Of a stretch of 64,000 bases of DNA, positions 51,501 through 64,000 are shown piece by piece. The DNA lies in the NCBI RefSeq assembly GCF_947507565.1, contig NC_089178.1:1550001-1614000 (forward strand), read 5' to 3'. A program made the position numbers and the translations under genes. Numbering within the stretch: the stretch's first letter is position 1; the number at the start of each line of letters is the position of its first letter. The notes under the pieces were generated by a model. The model ran no database searches. It had not been told where the DNA came from and saw only the letters and a list, made by a program, of their open reading frames with translations. The DNA comes from Oscarella lobularis. Lineage: Eukaryota; Porifera; Homoscleromorpha; Homosclerophorida; Oscarellidae.

Positions 51501-53873
51501 GAACATCGGGACGACTGATGATGAGAGGACGATTGTACTCGTCGTCGGCGCCTTCGTACGGTCCAAAGAGAGCATTATACTCGCGAACGGCTTGCTTCTG
51601 CTTCACGGGAAGCGGCGGCGGTTCGTCGACCACAAGAACCGGAGTTGACGGACGCGGCGGTTTCTGAGGACGTCCAGTCGGCGTGCGCGACGGTTTCGGC
51701 GGAGGCGACTCGGGTAGCAAAGCGAGCGACAAAGGCGGACTCGATATGTCGGATACGAAGCTGGATCGGGCTTCGCTTGGAGTCGTCGACCGATCGGACG
51801 ACGGATCCTGACAGGATAGCGGTCGAGGCGTTTTCGGCGGCTTTTTCGGCGGAAGTTGATCGGGAGCCGGCACCGCGGCGACGACGAGCGGCGGCGTATA
51901 GGACGACGATTCAATTTGACGCGTCAGATTCTCTTGAAAACTGCCGAAATTCGTCGCCGCAGCAAAACCGTTTGGAATGGCGGGCCCCGCAGCGGAGGCG
52001 GCCGCTGCCGCCGCCGCCGCCGAGCCACCACCCATCAAATGCGTAGCCTTCATGGGGCCCTTGGGAATGGAATCCGCGTGCTGCTGTTGACGTCGAAAGG
52101 CGGCAGAGGAGACATCCGGAAGAACGCCGGTGGTGTATCGCTTTCGTAAGGCCGGAGGAGGATCGCCGACGCCGAGACCGTGCTGAAGCTTCACTCGTTC
52201 GTCGGCGTAAGCGGGCATGAAATCCGGAGGTGCCGACGTTGTTGACGTCTGCGTTTCGAAGGGAACGACGGCATAGCCAAGACTGTTTCTTTTCTTAGGC
52301 GGCAGTGGAGGCTTGTCTTCCGGTTCGTCGTCTTCAGCAACGTGAGAACTTTTTAGAATGTCCGTTAGTAGGAGAAAAAACTCCGATTTACTTGATGTAT
52401 ATACCTGAGTGTGAGTGACGTCGTTTCGCTTGGCGATTCGTCTACCTCACTATCCGTGCTGAATCGAAAAGCCGAGTCGCTTTTTCGCTTTGCAAGCGGA
52501 CTCGTCTGATGGTGCCGCCGATTGAAACGACTTACAGGCGGCGGCGTCACACTCCCGGCAGGATACTGGTTCGCCAACGAAACGGCTTGCGGAACCATCG
52601 AACGCTGACTCTCCGTCAAAACGGACAAGTGACCCTCGCTGCCGCTAATAGGAATTCGCCGATAGAGCTCGCTTTCAGAGACATTTTCCGCCGAATAGGA
52701 TCCCGTCATGCAAGCCGGCGGCATCGGCGACGGCGGAGTCGCTCTCTCGGGCGATCGCAGAGGAATACCACTGATGACGGGCACGGATCGGTGTCGCGTA
52801 CGATCGCGCAGAGCCATCGTCGACGTCGGCGTCGAATCGCCGCTGCTGTCATTTCGCCCTTTGCCGTTGTGAATCGTTTCGACGATCCTGACCAGTTCCT
52901 ACGCACGAAATCGGATCCTATGACCCTCTCGACGACATTTGCATGGTCGGGCTCACTTTGACGGCCGTCGAGAGCTTGCCCAAGTACGACGACGGATCCG
53001 TCGACGTGCTCGAACGATCCTCGCTCATGTAGCATTTGTCCGCCCACGAGACGAGTCGTGCGAGCGCGAGAAGAAGATTTTGTCGCTGATCCATTGAACC
53101 GGTCCTAGGAATCGATTTAAATAATAAACAAATAATAAGAGAATCGGCCACCGCCCAAAAAAAATCGTACGTGGAATCGCGCGTCAGACTCTCGGCGACG
53201 TCGAGAAGTTTCTTCACTTCGCTGACAATCGCTTCTGTGAGCACGGGTATCTGATTGATATCCAATTCCTGCTCCTGGGCACAATAGACTGCGACAACGG
53301 AGAGTGGGGTTAAAGGACACGCGAAACTAAGCAAACATCCCACTGCGCGTACTGTTCATATATTGAACGGCTGCATTGACCGACTTCTCGCTCGTCTCCA
53401 ATTCGCGACGATCCGGATGCTGAAAAGTTTAAACCCCCCCAATCTAGTTCATCTGGCTTTCATTTTTCTATATCTATTCTACCTTCACTTTGATCAATCG
53501 TCGTCCGGTGGCGCCGCCAACGTCAACCGAATTAAGATCGCTGACGTTGGAGCCTTTGCGAGCGACGGTTGGAGACGAACCGAGTCTCTTCTTAATCCTA
53601 TCACAAACGAGTCATCGCACGGTTTCTCTTCCTCCTCCTCCTCCTCTCCTCCCCGGGGGAATCAATCAATAATTAATAAAAACCAGTACGGCGTTGTTGC
53701 CCGGAGTCTAGACGGGCGACTGGCTCCAAGAGCTCTTTACAGATAACGATAAAAAATGTACGTCAAGGGGCCCAAATCGCGCCGTCTATCTACTTTTCTA
53801 TCTCCGAGACTCACTTTTGCTTCAGCGTCGACGATCCTTTCGAGTGAACTAGAAGGAGGAAACGCATCGTCAT
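48568..53873 (-). CDS. RAPGEF1: RAPGEF1 / C3G, Crk-binding Rap1 exchange factor
   Basis: Many exons. A tentative start is at 53871-53873 (MTMRFLLLVHSKGSSTLKQK, joining in phase to IKKRLGSSPTVARKGSNVSD). The N-terminal helical part includes RRELETSEKSVNAAVQYMNS and LLALARLVSWADKCYMSED. The central region (51300-52800) is serine- and proline-rich with Crk SH3 ligands: KPPLPPKKRNSLG near 52300, LPPKKPPKTPR, SPPPKPSRTP and PPPLPVKQK. The REM domain has GGGASLKGGTVDALIAYAAA and VVDVVYRLICDGELKLATVL. The CDC25 domain has WAEEQNEEKNPTLTAFTEHF, LREMNNFNSYLAILSAFDAA, FKAYRTALREAKMPCIPYM and LQDLTFIHLGNPGSVNNDKS. The final exon ends VFNGFRPYLGEEVC. It activates Rap1 downstream of Crk in adhesion signalling. 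The 5' end is uncertain. Confidence 0.92.
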
Positions 53874-55408
53874 TGCATTACGACAAAACAAAGCCCATCG
53901 TGGCGAGAGAACGAAATTGCGCTTTTCTCTAATTCTAATAGAGCCCATCTTGGGCCCCGCACACGCGACTGGGCCCGTCCCCTCCCGTCCGTTTGATTCG
54001 ATTACGGGCACTATCGTCAGGCTGCCCCCCTCCTTGCTGCCTGCGTTCGTCGGCGCGAACCATTCCCATGACACATACGCAAATGAGGAAGGACGTCGCG
54101 ACTTTCTCGCTTCGACGCGGCGAAAAAAAAAAAAAGGAAAACACGCGAAAGGGGGGAATAGAACATAGAACGCCAGCTATTTCAAACGCGCGCGTCGGAA
54201 CGATTAATTGCGTGCCGCGGCTGTCCAATGCGTCCCACACGACCACGAACAGTCGCAAAAAAAGAAAAAAGAGTCGAATATCTACGAGGGAGGGGGTGTT
54301 TTTTACATCGAAGCGATAGGCTTCTTCGCACGCCGCCGCCGCTATCGGGACGCGAACGTTCCGCCGGTTCGGTGATGGGACTTTCGACGCTGGGGCCGCT
54401 CCCGTTGAATTCGTCGCGAGGAACGGGTAAAACGGCGATGGGACTTATGAGACTTTGGCGTTCTTTCATTTTCTCGCGATGCGTGTGGCCGGCGGGCAAG
54501 CGGGCTCGAGAGTGCGCCGACTCGATTGCGTACTCGGTGTTTTATTATTACGGGGAATCGGCGCTGTGTGTACGTTCTGGGAAGCGTTTTTCGCCGGATA
54601 TCCGACACACGAGGGGTCACGAAAGCACTATTTATAACGTGTACCTTTCGTCACCGATTATGACGAAAGGAGAGTCTAAGTTCGAGGTTTGCGGTTTTTT
54701 GACTGAATTTCGGCGCGCGAAGCGGTATTTTGACTGAATTCTACCGGGCTCGCAACGTAGAGCCGCACTTTCGTTTTAATTAATCGTGCGGCATCTATAA
54801 TTCATTTATTTTTTTCTGTCATTGCTCGTAGGTCGGTAAGGGTGTGTTTCGCGTTGGAAAGCGAAAACTGCTTTGGCTTCTTTGCCGTACACTGTACCCC
54901 TCCCCTCAAACACATCACAAACGAGTGGTCTACGTCTATGAATGCAACCCTTTTGACATCGGCGCGTGTAAGCACGCTCAGATATCAAACGCGTACAGTA
55001 TCGAAGACAAAAAAAGGCGCCGGGTCCCCATACGGGGGATCTACCCCTCTCTTACACTGACGCTGACTCCAAGCTTGCTACACTTTCCCCTATTCGCTTA
55101 CCGCCTCCGCCGTTCTGCTCGGCCATTGTCACGCGTTTAGAAAATCTCTCGGTCTTGCAAAAATCGACGAGGCGCGACGGGATGGAATCTCAGTCGTGCA
55201 TCGTTCTCCTGACGGACGTCACTCGTCGATGCAATTTTCGGCACGTCGCCTAACGCAAAAATAATGCCCTTTCACTTCAATGACTCGAAAGTAGGCGATA
55301 TTCGCAACGAAATTCGACAAAAACGTGCCCAAGTCTCAATGCGCATGCGTCGCAAGTAGGCACGTTCCTCCCACTTGTTTCCCTCCTCCTCCCCCCTCCC
55401 AAGCCACG
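53874..55408. other. Divergent spacer between RAPGEF1 and dynamin, with a possible extra RAPGEF1 5' exon
   Basis: The spacer is GC-rich. A minus-strand frame at 54303-54499 reads MKERQSLISPIAVLPVPRDE and GGGVRRSLSLR, with a possible GTAAAA donor at its end. It could be an alternative first exon of RAPGEF1, but I found no matching acceptor. Nothing else is supported. Confidence 0.35.
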
Positions 55409-58948
<3,540 letters not shown>

Positions 58949-59195
58949 GTCGCTAGGTTTCTGTATTACTCCGTTTATTCGTTCTATTGACTTGTGTGTC
59001 GGGTTTGCGCGTTCTGTTAGGCGACTTCAGTACATGTAACCTATTGATTGTGTCTTTTGCAGCTGGTCTTATGTGTATTCTCTGTGTAGGTGTAGGATCA
59101 TTTCTTTGTTTGTGTTTGTTTGCAGCTGGTACTGCGGACTATGTACTTGTTTGGTGTAATGTACACAAAACGACTCATTCAGGAAAGAATTGGTA

Positions 59196-61897
59196 TCAAA
59201 GCCCCTCAGGGGCTTTTTCCTCTTGGGGTGGGGGTGGGGGTGGTGCCGCCGTTGCAGCACTTGGCTCTGAGCCGCTGTTTGACGATCGCTGTCTGCATAA
59301 TACCTGGGAACGATATTGCTGTCCGAGGCCGCGAATCCAGAACTGCATTAGCGGTAAGTCCTCTTTTTCGCTGCTGAGTACGCTTAGCAATCTAAAACAC
59401 GACTTATAAATGAAGAATGGCAATGACATGTCAGGCAGGGCCTACTTATCAACTTCAGAAATGGGGCCAGAACGAGTGTACTTGTACAGGACTTTGACTT
59501 TGCTATGAAACGAAAAGAAGCACAAGGTTTTGTCTTGGAAGAGGAATGGGGGGAAGAGGAGTTACTTCATCCATTCCGCTTTTGCACTAATAACACACTG
59601 TTCAATGACAGAACTGGAGATCGAATCATTGCTCAGCACCGCTTCAAGTCTTCGTAACATGGTTGGCACTGAAAGGAAGAGTAAAATACAACATTCGTTT
59701 CTTTCAATCCTACTCTTATCAACGGTTCTGGACGCTTGGACTGCATATGTGAAATCAGCAGTGATCTCTGAGGCGCTGCTGCCGTCTTTTTGACGGCCAT
59801 TCGCTCCAGAGGACTGTACAAAACGAATTGTGCTGTGGCCATCTACGCGTTTAGCAATCATACCTGCTTTCTTGTTACGTCAATGAGAACATAGACGTCC
59901 GATGACTTCAGGTGATCAGGCAACTGCACTGAGCTGTCCAAGCCGAGGAAATTGCACTTGTAGGAACTCTGGCAAGGCAAGAATTCATTCGAATCATTCG
60001 CTCTTTGCCTGCAATAATCACTTCATATTCAGAGCTGAAGAGAATCGTCTGACAACATCCGTCGGGCAAAAGAGTCTATTATATAAACGTGTTTCAAAAA
60101 AATAGCAATAATAGCAATTCTTAAATTAAAAACCTGAAGAACGCGAAGAATCGATTCAACAAGAATTCTGACAGGACCTCGAACTATCAGCTGATTTCCA
60201 TGTAAAACATGAGCTGCCGCACTGCAAAACTTCTTCGTTCCAAGAGCCTAAGTCCAAAGAGATAGATACTTCTCTAAAGAAAACAAGAATTCTCTCACAA
60301 GAAACAAGTCCTTCAAGTCAGCAAAAGAAGCGGGAATGGATGGATGGTCATCTGACGTCATCAATAAATTTATGTGTCAAACACCGTATATATCAAGATA
60401 CCTGATTGGCTTTGGTTTGACAACTGTTCTGAAAGTCGTTCAATACCGTCTTCTTCCTCTTCCTCTACCTCCTCATCTTCGCCAATGCCATGAGCATCAA
60501 GCGCTTCAAATCCCTATCAATACGCATAGCATTGTGGTGCGCAAATCAATAACCAATATATATACCAGTGGTGGCCCTTCAAGCTGTCTTTCCACCAGTC
60601 TCGATCCACCGTACTTTAGAAGAAGAGAAAAGTATGTGTGAAGCTGCCGAAATAGTTCCTGCAAAAACACGTTAGGAAACGAAAACGATATTGTTCCCCG
60701 GCCTCACCCCTTCTCCAGTGAGACTAGTAACTGATCGAAACGACTGTTTCGGACCACGACGACCTCGTAGAAATTCTTCGATGCTCGTCGACATTAATCC
60801 GGCACTTGATTCGAGTTTGTCTGAAGACTGGCGCCCGTCAGGCGGCTCAGAATCATATATCTGTTTTGACTAGAATGCAAGCAAAAAATTAGACTGGCAG
60901 TACCCACATAGAGAATTGTTTTCACTTTATGTTTCAAGTCCTGAATAAGAAACTGACAATTTCTTCAAAAAAACAACTTTTCAAAATTATGCCACAGAAG
61001 GAACCGTGCCCGTACTTGACGAGAAACGCCCAAGAGTTGATCAGAAATACTTTGTCCATCATCAACACAATGATGCTGTACCTGATAAAAATTAAATTTA
61101 TATACGCGTAAATGAGACGAGTGTACGTCCGTCGTCTCACCATCGCTTCAAACCTCTCGCCTGTCGATCCTTGAGAGAGAACGTGTGGCTGAACACGTAG
61201 CCCTGATAGTTATCGCCAAAAATAATGGGACCCTCGCGACCCTGACAAACTTCGCCACTCAGACTAAGAAAAATAAATAAATAAATAAATATTTAATTGG
61301 TTAATTAATTATTTTTAAAAATGCACCTTCGAACGCACGCGTGTCGGACAAGACCGTAGAGCTGTGGCATGACAGGATGCTGCCCGCTAACGTAGCGGAT
61401 TTGCGCTTCTTTGTCGTGCGTTATAAAGCCGGATTGTTCGGGTTTCAGTGATCGGCACGCCTACGCAAAAAAGGTCCCGCGCAACGGGAGTTTTTTTTTT
61501 CCGGTAAAACTCCGTTTCGGAGAGTCTCGATTACCTCGCAGAGGTCAGACGATCTTGAAACGGGCTTTTACGGAAACGTTAGCAAGAGAAAGTGCTTCTG
61601 TTTTGGTGGCTTACTGTCGATCCGGCGTCGCCAGGGCTTGGTAACGGAGTGGGAATGTCTCTGCGAAAGGATTCTATGCGCTCGATCGTTTCTCGAATGA
61701 TTTGTTCGCTTACCGGCCCAAATAATCGAATACGAGTCGGCTACTCATGTCTGGATGTAAGGCGACTCGACTATGAAAAGCCTGCGACCGTCGTTGAGTG
61801 GACGAATCGAGACGTTTTCGGTTCGTACCTGCGTGCAAAATACGACGCTTGGTCCGTGGTGTTCGCAAAAGTGGCATAGCGCGACGACGGCGTTCAT
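59196..61897 (-). CDS. FLCN: Folliculin (RagC/D GAP, longin-DENN protein)
   Basis: Start at 61895-61897: [20 protein letters not shown] matches human [20 protein letters not shown]. Next come [20 protein letters not shown], then [33 protein letters not shown] (keeping the arginine of the human ARGFQRW block, the reported GAP finger) and [20 protein letters not shown]. The middle is a variable acidic linker near 60440-60500. The DENN part has [32 protein letters not shown] and [19 protein letters not shown]. The last exon has [20 protein letters not shown] and ends EEKAPEGL. Folliculin with FNIP turns on RagC/D at lysosomes and controls mTORC1-dependent TFEB/TFE3 phosphorylation. It lies head to head with 4E-BP. 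Confidence 0.93.
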
Positions 61898-62054
61898 GCC
61901 GCAAGAAAAATTGTCATGTGATGATTTCGTCACCCCCGTTCTCTTCCGCGCATGCCACGCCTGTGTGCAAGTCCCGTTTCTGTTACGTCACTGGGCTGCC
62001 GGCCAAAGCCACCACTTGCACCCCTCCAGACACGGGCACCAAACGGCAGCGCAA
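61898..62054. promoter_or_regulatory. Bidirectional promoter of FLCN and 4E-BP
   Basis: These 157 bp separate the two start codons. They contain GTCATGTGA at 61913-61921, an M-box/CLEAR-like site of the kind bound by MITF/TFEB factors, and TTACGTCA at 61983-61990, a CRE-like site. Both are motif matches only. Some of this stretch is also 5' UTR. Confidence 0.45.
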
Positions 62055-62612
62055 ATGGCAACAACGGCTCCAGCTCTCGAACCTTCGGCGTCGCGCGAGA
62101 TTCCCCCGCGACGCGTCGAAGTCCACGATCCGTCGCAGCTACCCTCATCGGGTCTCTGCACGACGCCCGGCGGCACGATGTTCTCCACGACGCCAGGAGG
62201 TGAGCCGATTCGAACGACGGTTTCAACTTTTGTTGCGACTTTCGCGTTCGTGTACCCCATTGAGTCGTCCGCTTTGGCCGACTGCCAGTCAATCGACGGC
62301 ACGTGACCGAATGTTTCTGCAATCTATAGGGACTCGGATCATCTACGACCGCAAGTTCATAATGTCGTTGCGTCATTCGCCCCAGTCAAGAACGCCGCCG
62401 TCGAATTTGCCTATCATTCCGGGAGTCACAGCGCCTAAATTGACGACAGCGAAGCACCCACCCATTAAGGAAGTCCCCGAGAAAACGATTCCGATCGGTA
62501 CACACGTATGGGGGCTTTAGAAGAAGCCCTCGAATTTTTTCACATACGGGGATCCGTCATTATAATTCTATTTTTAGACGACGTTCACGCTCAGTTCGAT
62601 ATTGATATTTGA
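62055..62612 (+). CDS. EIF4EBP: eIF4E-binding protein (4E-BP)
   Basis: Three exons (62055-62199, 62330-62497, 62578-62612) join to 115 residues; human 4E-BP1 has 118. [20 protein letters not shown] keeps both priming Thr-Pro sites. YDRKFIM is the eIF4E-binding motif, with isoleucine where leucine is usual. [16 protein letters not shown] and IPGVT keep the later Ser/Thr-Pro sites. The last exon is only 35 bp and ends AQFDIDI, a TOS motif (FEMDI-type) that docks on Raptor. SREIPP near the N-terminus resembles the RAIP motif. Unphosphorylated 4E-BP blocks cap-dependent translation, and mTORC1 phosphorylation releases eIF4E. Without the last intron the frame would end GTHVWGL and lose TOS, which supports the three-exon model. 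Confidence 0.92.
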
Positions 62613-62827
62613 TCTTCTGGGGTTCGTTCCCCGAGGTTTTGAAAGCCGAAAAATACATAGAGTGGACATTACTGGGTGCTTGTGCTTGTGTGTATATGTG
62701 TGTCATTGCTTGCACTGTGTCTGAGGGGTGGGTGGTTGAGGTTGACGTCAAAAACAACTTTGTAAAATAGTGACCCAAGTCTGTATTAAAAATTCAGTCA
62801 ATTTGTCACATGTGCACACGTTTTATA

Positions 62828-64000
62828 CTAGGCGTGGGGGTCAAGCAAGATTTTGCATCCTTCACCTGAAAAGAGAGTTTTGAATGCACTTTCGAAGTCG
62901 CTCATGGCAAAATGATGGGTGATGGCTGGAGTCACATCGACCCTAAAATAACAAGCTGGTTTATTGATCAATGAAAGTCGTTTTTTAACTTATTTTGAGC
63001 AATTAGTTCCTCAGATTTTTTCCAGGAACTGAAAATTTTACGCCCGTGAACCGTTTTGATAGTTATTGCACGGAATATGATGTCAGTCAAAACGTTCTCC
63101 ACGTGAAGCGGAGCCTAAAGAAGCAAATATTACATGCGTAGAAACAAAGATTACATAGAAATTGAAGCAATTACTCTTGGCAATCCAATAAGCACAATAC
63201 GGCCTCCTTTTCTAAAACAATCTCTTTTTTTCATTCCCTATTAATAAATCCACCTCACCTGAGAAGGGAAAAGGAATTGTTGACCATGACTGGAACTCCA
63301 GTTGCTTCAACAAGCCTGCCTATTCCATCTCCACTTGTCTCTCTCATTACTACAAATGTACATATATACATAGTGAAGATTGCGTGGCTCCAACTACAGC
63401 ACCAGCTTCTTTCAAATTTTCCGTCTTTCCGTTTATGATGACATCAGCTCCAAAGCGTTTTGCCGTCTCTAATTTGTCATCAAAGACGTCCACAGCAAGA
63501 CTAAGCCCAAAGTAACAGTGGTAGTGACTAGTCATCAAATTGTTACATTTTCGAAGCTCCCATTGCTTTGCATATCCCAATAGAAAATAAACCAATGGGC
63601 CCACACCCTAAAAAAGCAACTTGAGCCCTAGATAGACAAACTGTGAAACCTCACCTTGCACTAAAACAGTATCTCGTTCTGGATGAAGTGCTTCCATTGC
63701 TTGGTGAGCAACACCAAATGCTAAAGATCAAACATAGGAACTTGAATTCCACGGTGATAACCCAATTTGTGACAAAAATACGTTCAAGAATGCAAGCTTT
63801 GTCATCGTTAATATCTGTTTCTAGAAGGTAGGCGAATGAAGCAGGAATAATTGTGTACTGAGAGCATCCTAGAGCAACAATGGCACATAATGATTGACAT
63901 TGATATGGATGCTCACCTCCGTGCAATGTTCCTCTGCCATGCCCATACTGCTTCAGATTTTGACAAATATGTTTCATATCTTAATAAAAAATTAACATTA
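62828..64000 (-). CDS. Zinc MDR dehydrogenase, L-threonine 3-dehydrogenase-like (3' part)
   Basis: Exons from the right edge down to the stop at 62828. Visible blocks are HICQNLKQYGHGRGTLHGG, CSQYTIIPASFAYLLETDIN, FGVAHQAMEALHPERDTVLV and the cofactor fold exon AVDVFDDKLETAKRFGADVI. Then come HVENVLTDIIFRAITIKTVH, GRKIFSSWKKSEELIAQNK and VTPAITHHFAMSDFESAFKT, ending SGEGCKILLDPHA. The late segments align with bacterial Tdh ([31 protein letters not shown]). Such enzymes oxidise threonine to 2-amino-3-ketobutyrate. A sorbitol-dehydrogenase-like or other MDR substrate is possible. The N-terminal catalytic-zinc residues are outside the window. Confidence 0.75.

Noticed and set aside
51603-52149. 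Plus-strand frames opposite the RAPGEF1 proline-rich region
   Set aside because: No domain recognised. The minus strand carries conserved Crk-binding motifs and exon continuity.
54228-54737. 169-codon plus-strand frame upstream of dynamin
   Set aside because: GC-rich, no domain, and overlapped by a more plausible minus-strand frame. Probably chance.

Overview
The window is nuclear DNA from an animal with a compact, intron-rich genome. Most genes are split by short introns (often about 40-150 bp), with GT-AG boundaries that can be read by eye. The gene set is metazoan: folliculin, 4E-BP, C3G/RAPGEF1, EVI5, bublin, a PRD-like homeobox gene, dynamin and WDR24. The strong compaction together with divergent Frizzled-like receptors suggests an early-branching animal. 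A sponge is my best guess, but that is inference and not shown by any single marker.

Layout from left to right. 0-7.5 kb: EVI5 (-, its 3' part runs off the window), WDR41 (+, no introns), TTC7 (-), and the small coiled-coil gene BBLN (+), whose ATG lies 22 bp from that of TTC7. 7.6-22.4 kb: five tandem minus-strand receptors with a class F (Frizzled/Smoothened-like) seven-helix core but no recognisable cysteine-rich ligand domain. Between receptors 1 and 2 lie a decayed duplicate of BBLN plus receptor sequence, a 579-bp transposon inserted into that duplicate, and a 1.6-kb foldback-type element that encloses a HECT-type ubiquitin ligase fragment. 22.9-36.4 kb: a train of minus-strand genes, NDOR1, DRC1, BLOC1S5, an SDR16C-type dehydrogenase, phosphofructokinase and ANAPC10. 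They are separated by only 35-101 bp, except where an 831-bp palindromic element has landed just upstream of the phosphofructokinase ATG. 36.4-42.9 kb: gene-poor sequence with only weak coding fragments. 43-48.2 kb: WDR24 and a PRD-like homeobox gene (+). 48.6-58.9 kb: RAPGEF1 (-) and dynamin (+), diverging from a 1.5-kb spacer. 59.2-64 kb: FLCN (-) and 4E-BP (+) head to head, then the 3' part of a zinc dehydrogenase related to bacterial-type threonine dehydrogenase (-).

Functional themes. Several genes belong to lysosomal nutrient/mTORC1 signalling: WDR41 (C9orf72 complex), WDR24 (GATOR2), FLCN (RagC/D GAP) and 4E-BP (mTORC1 substrate with a TOS motif). BLOC1S5 serves lysosome-related organelles. 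EVI5, TTC7, dynamin and RAPGEF1 act in membrane traffic and small-GTPase control. The only assembly gap (25701-25900) lies inside the phosphofructokinase gene. Its flanks overlap by 11 bp, and joining them restores the reading frame, so probably nothing is missing.
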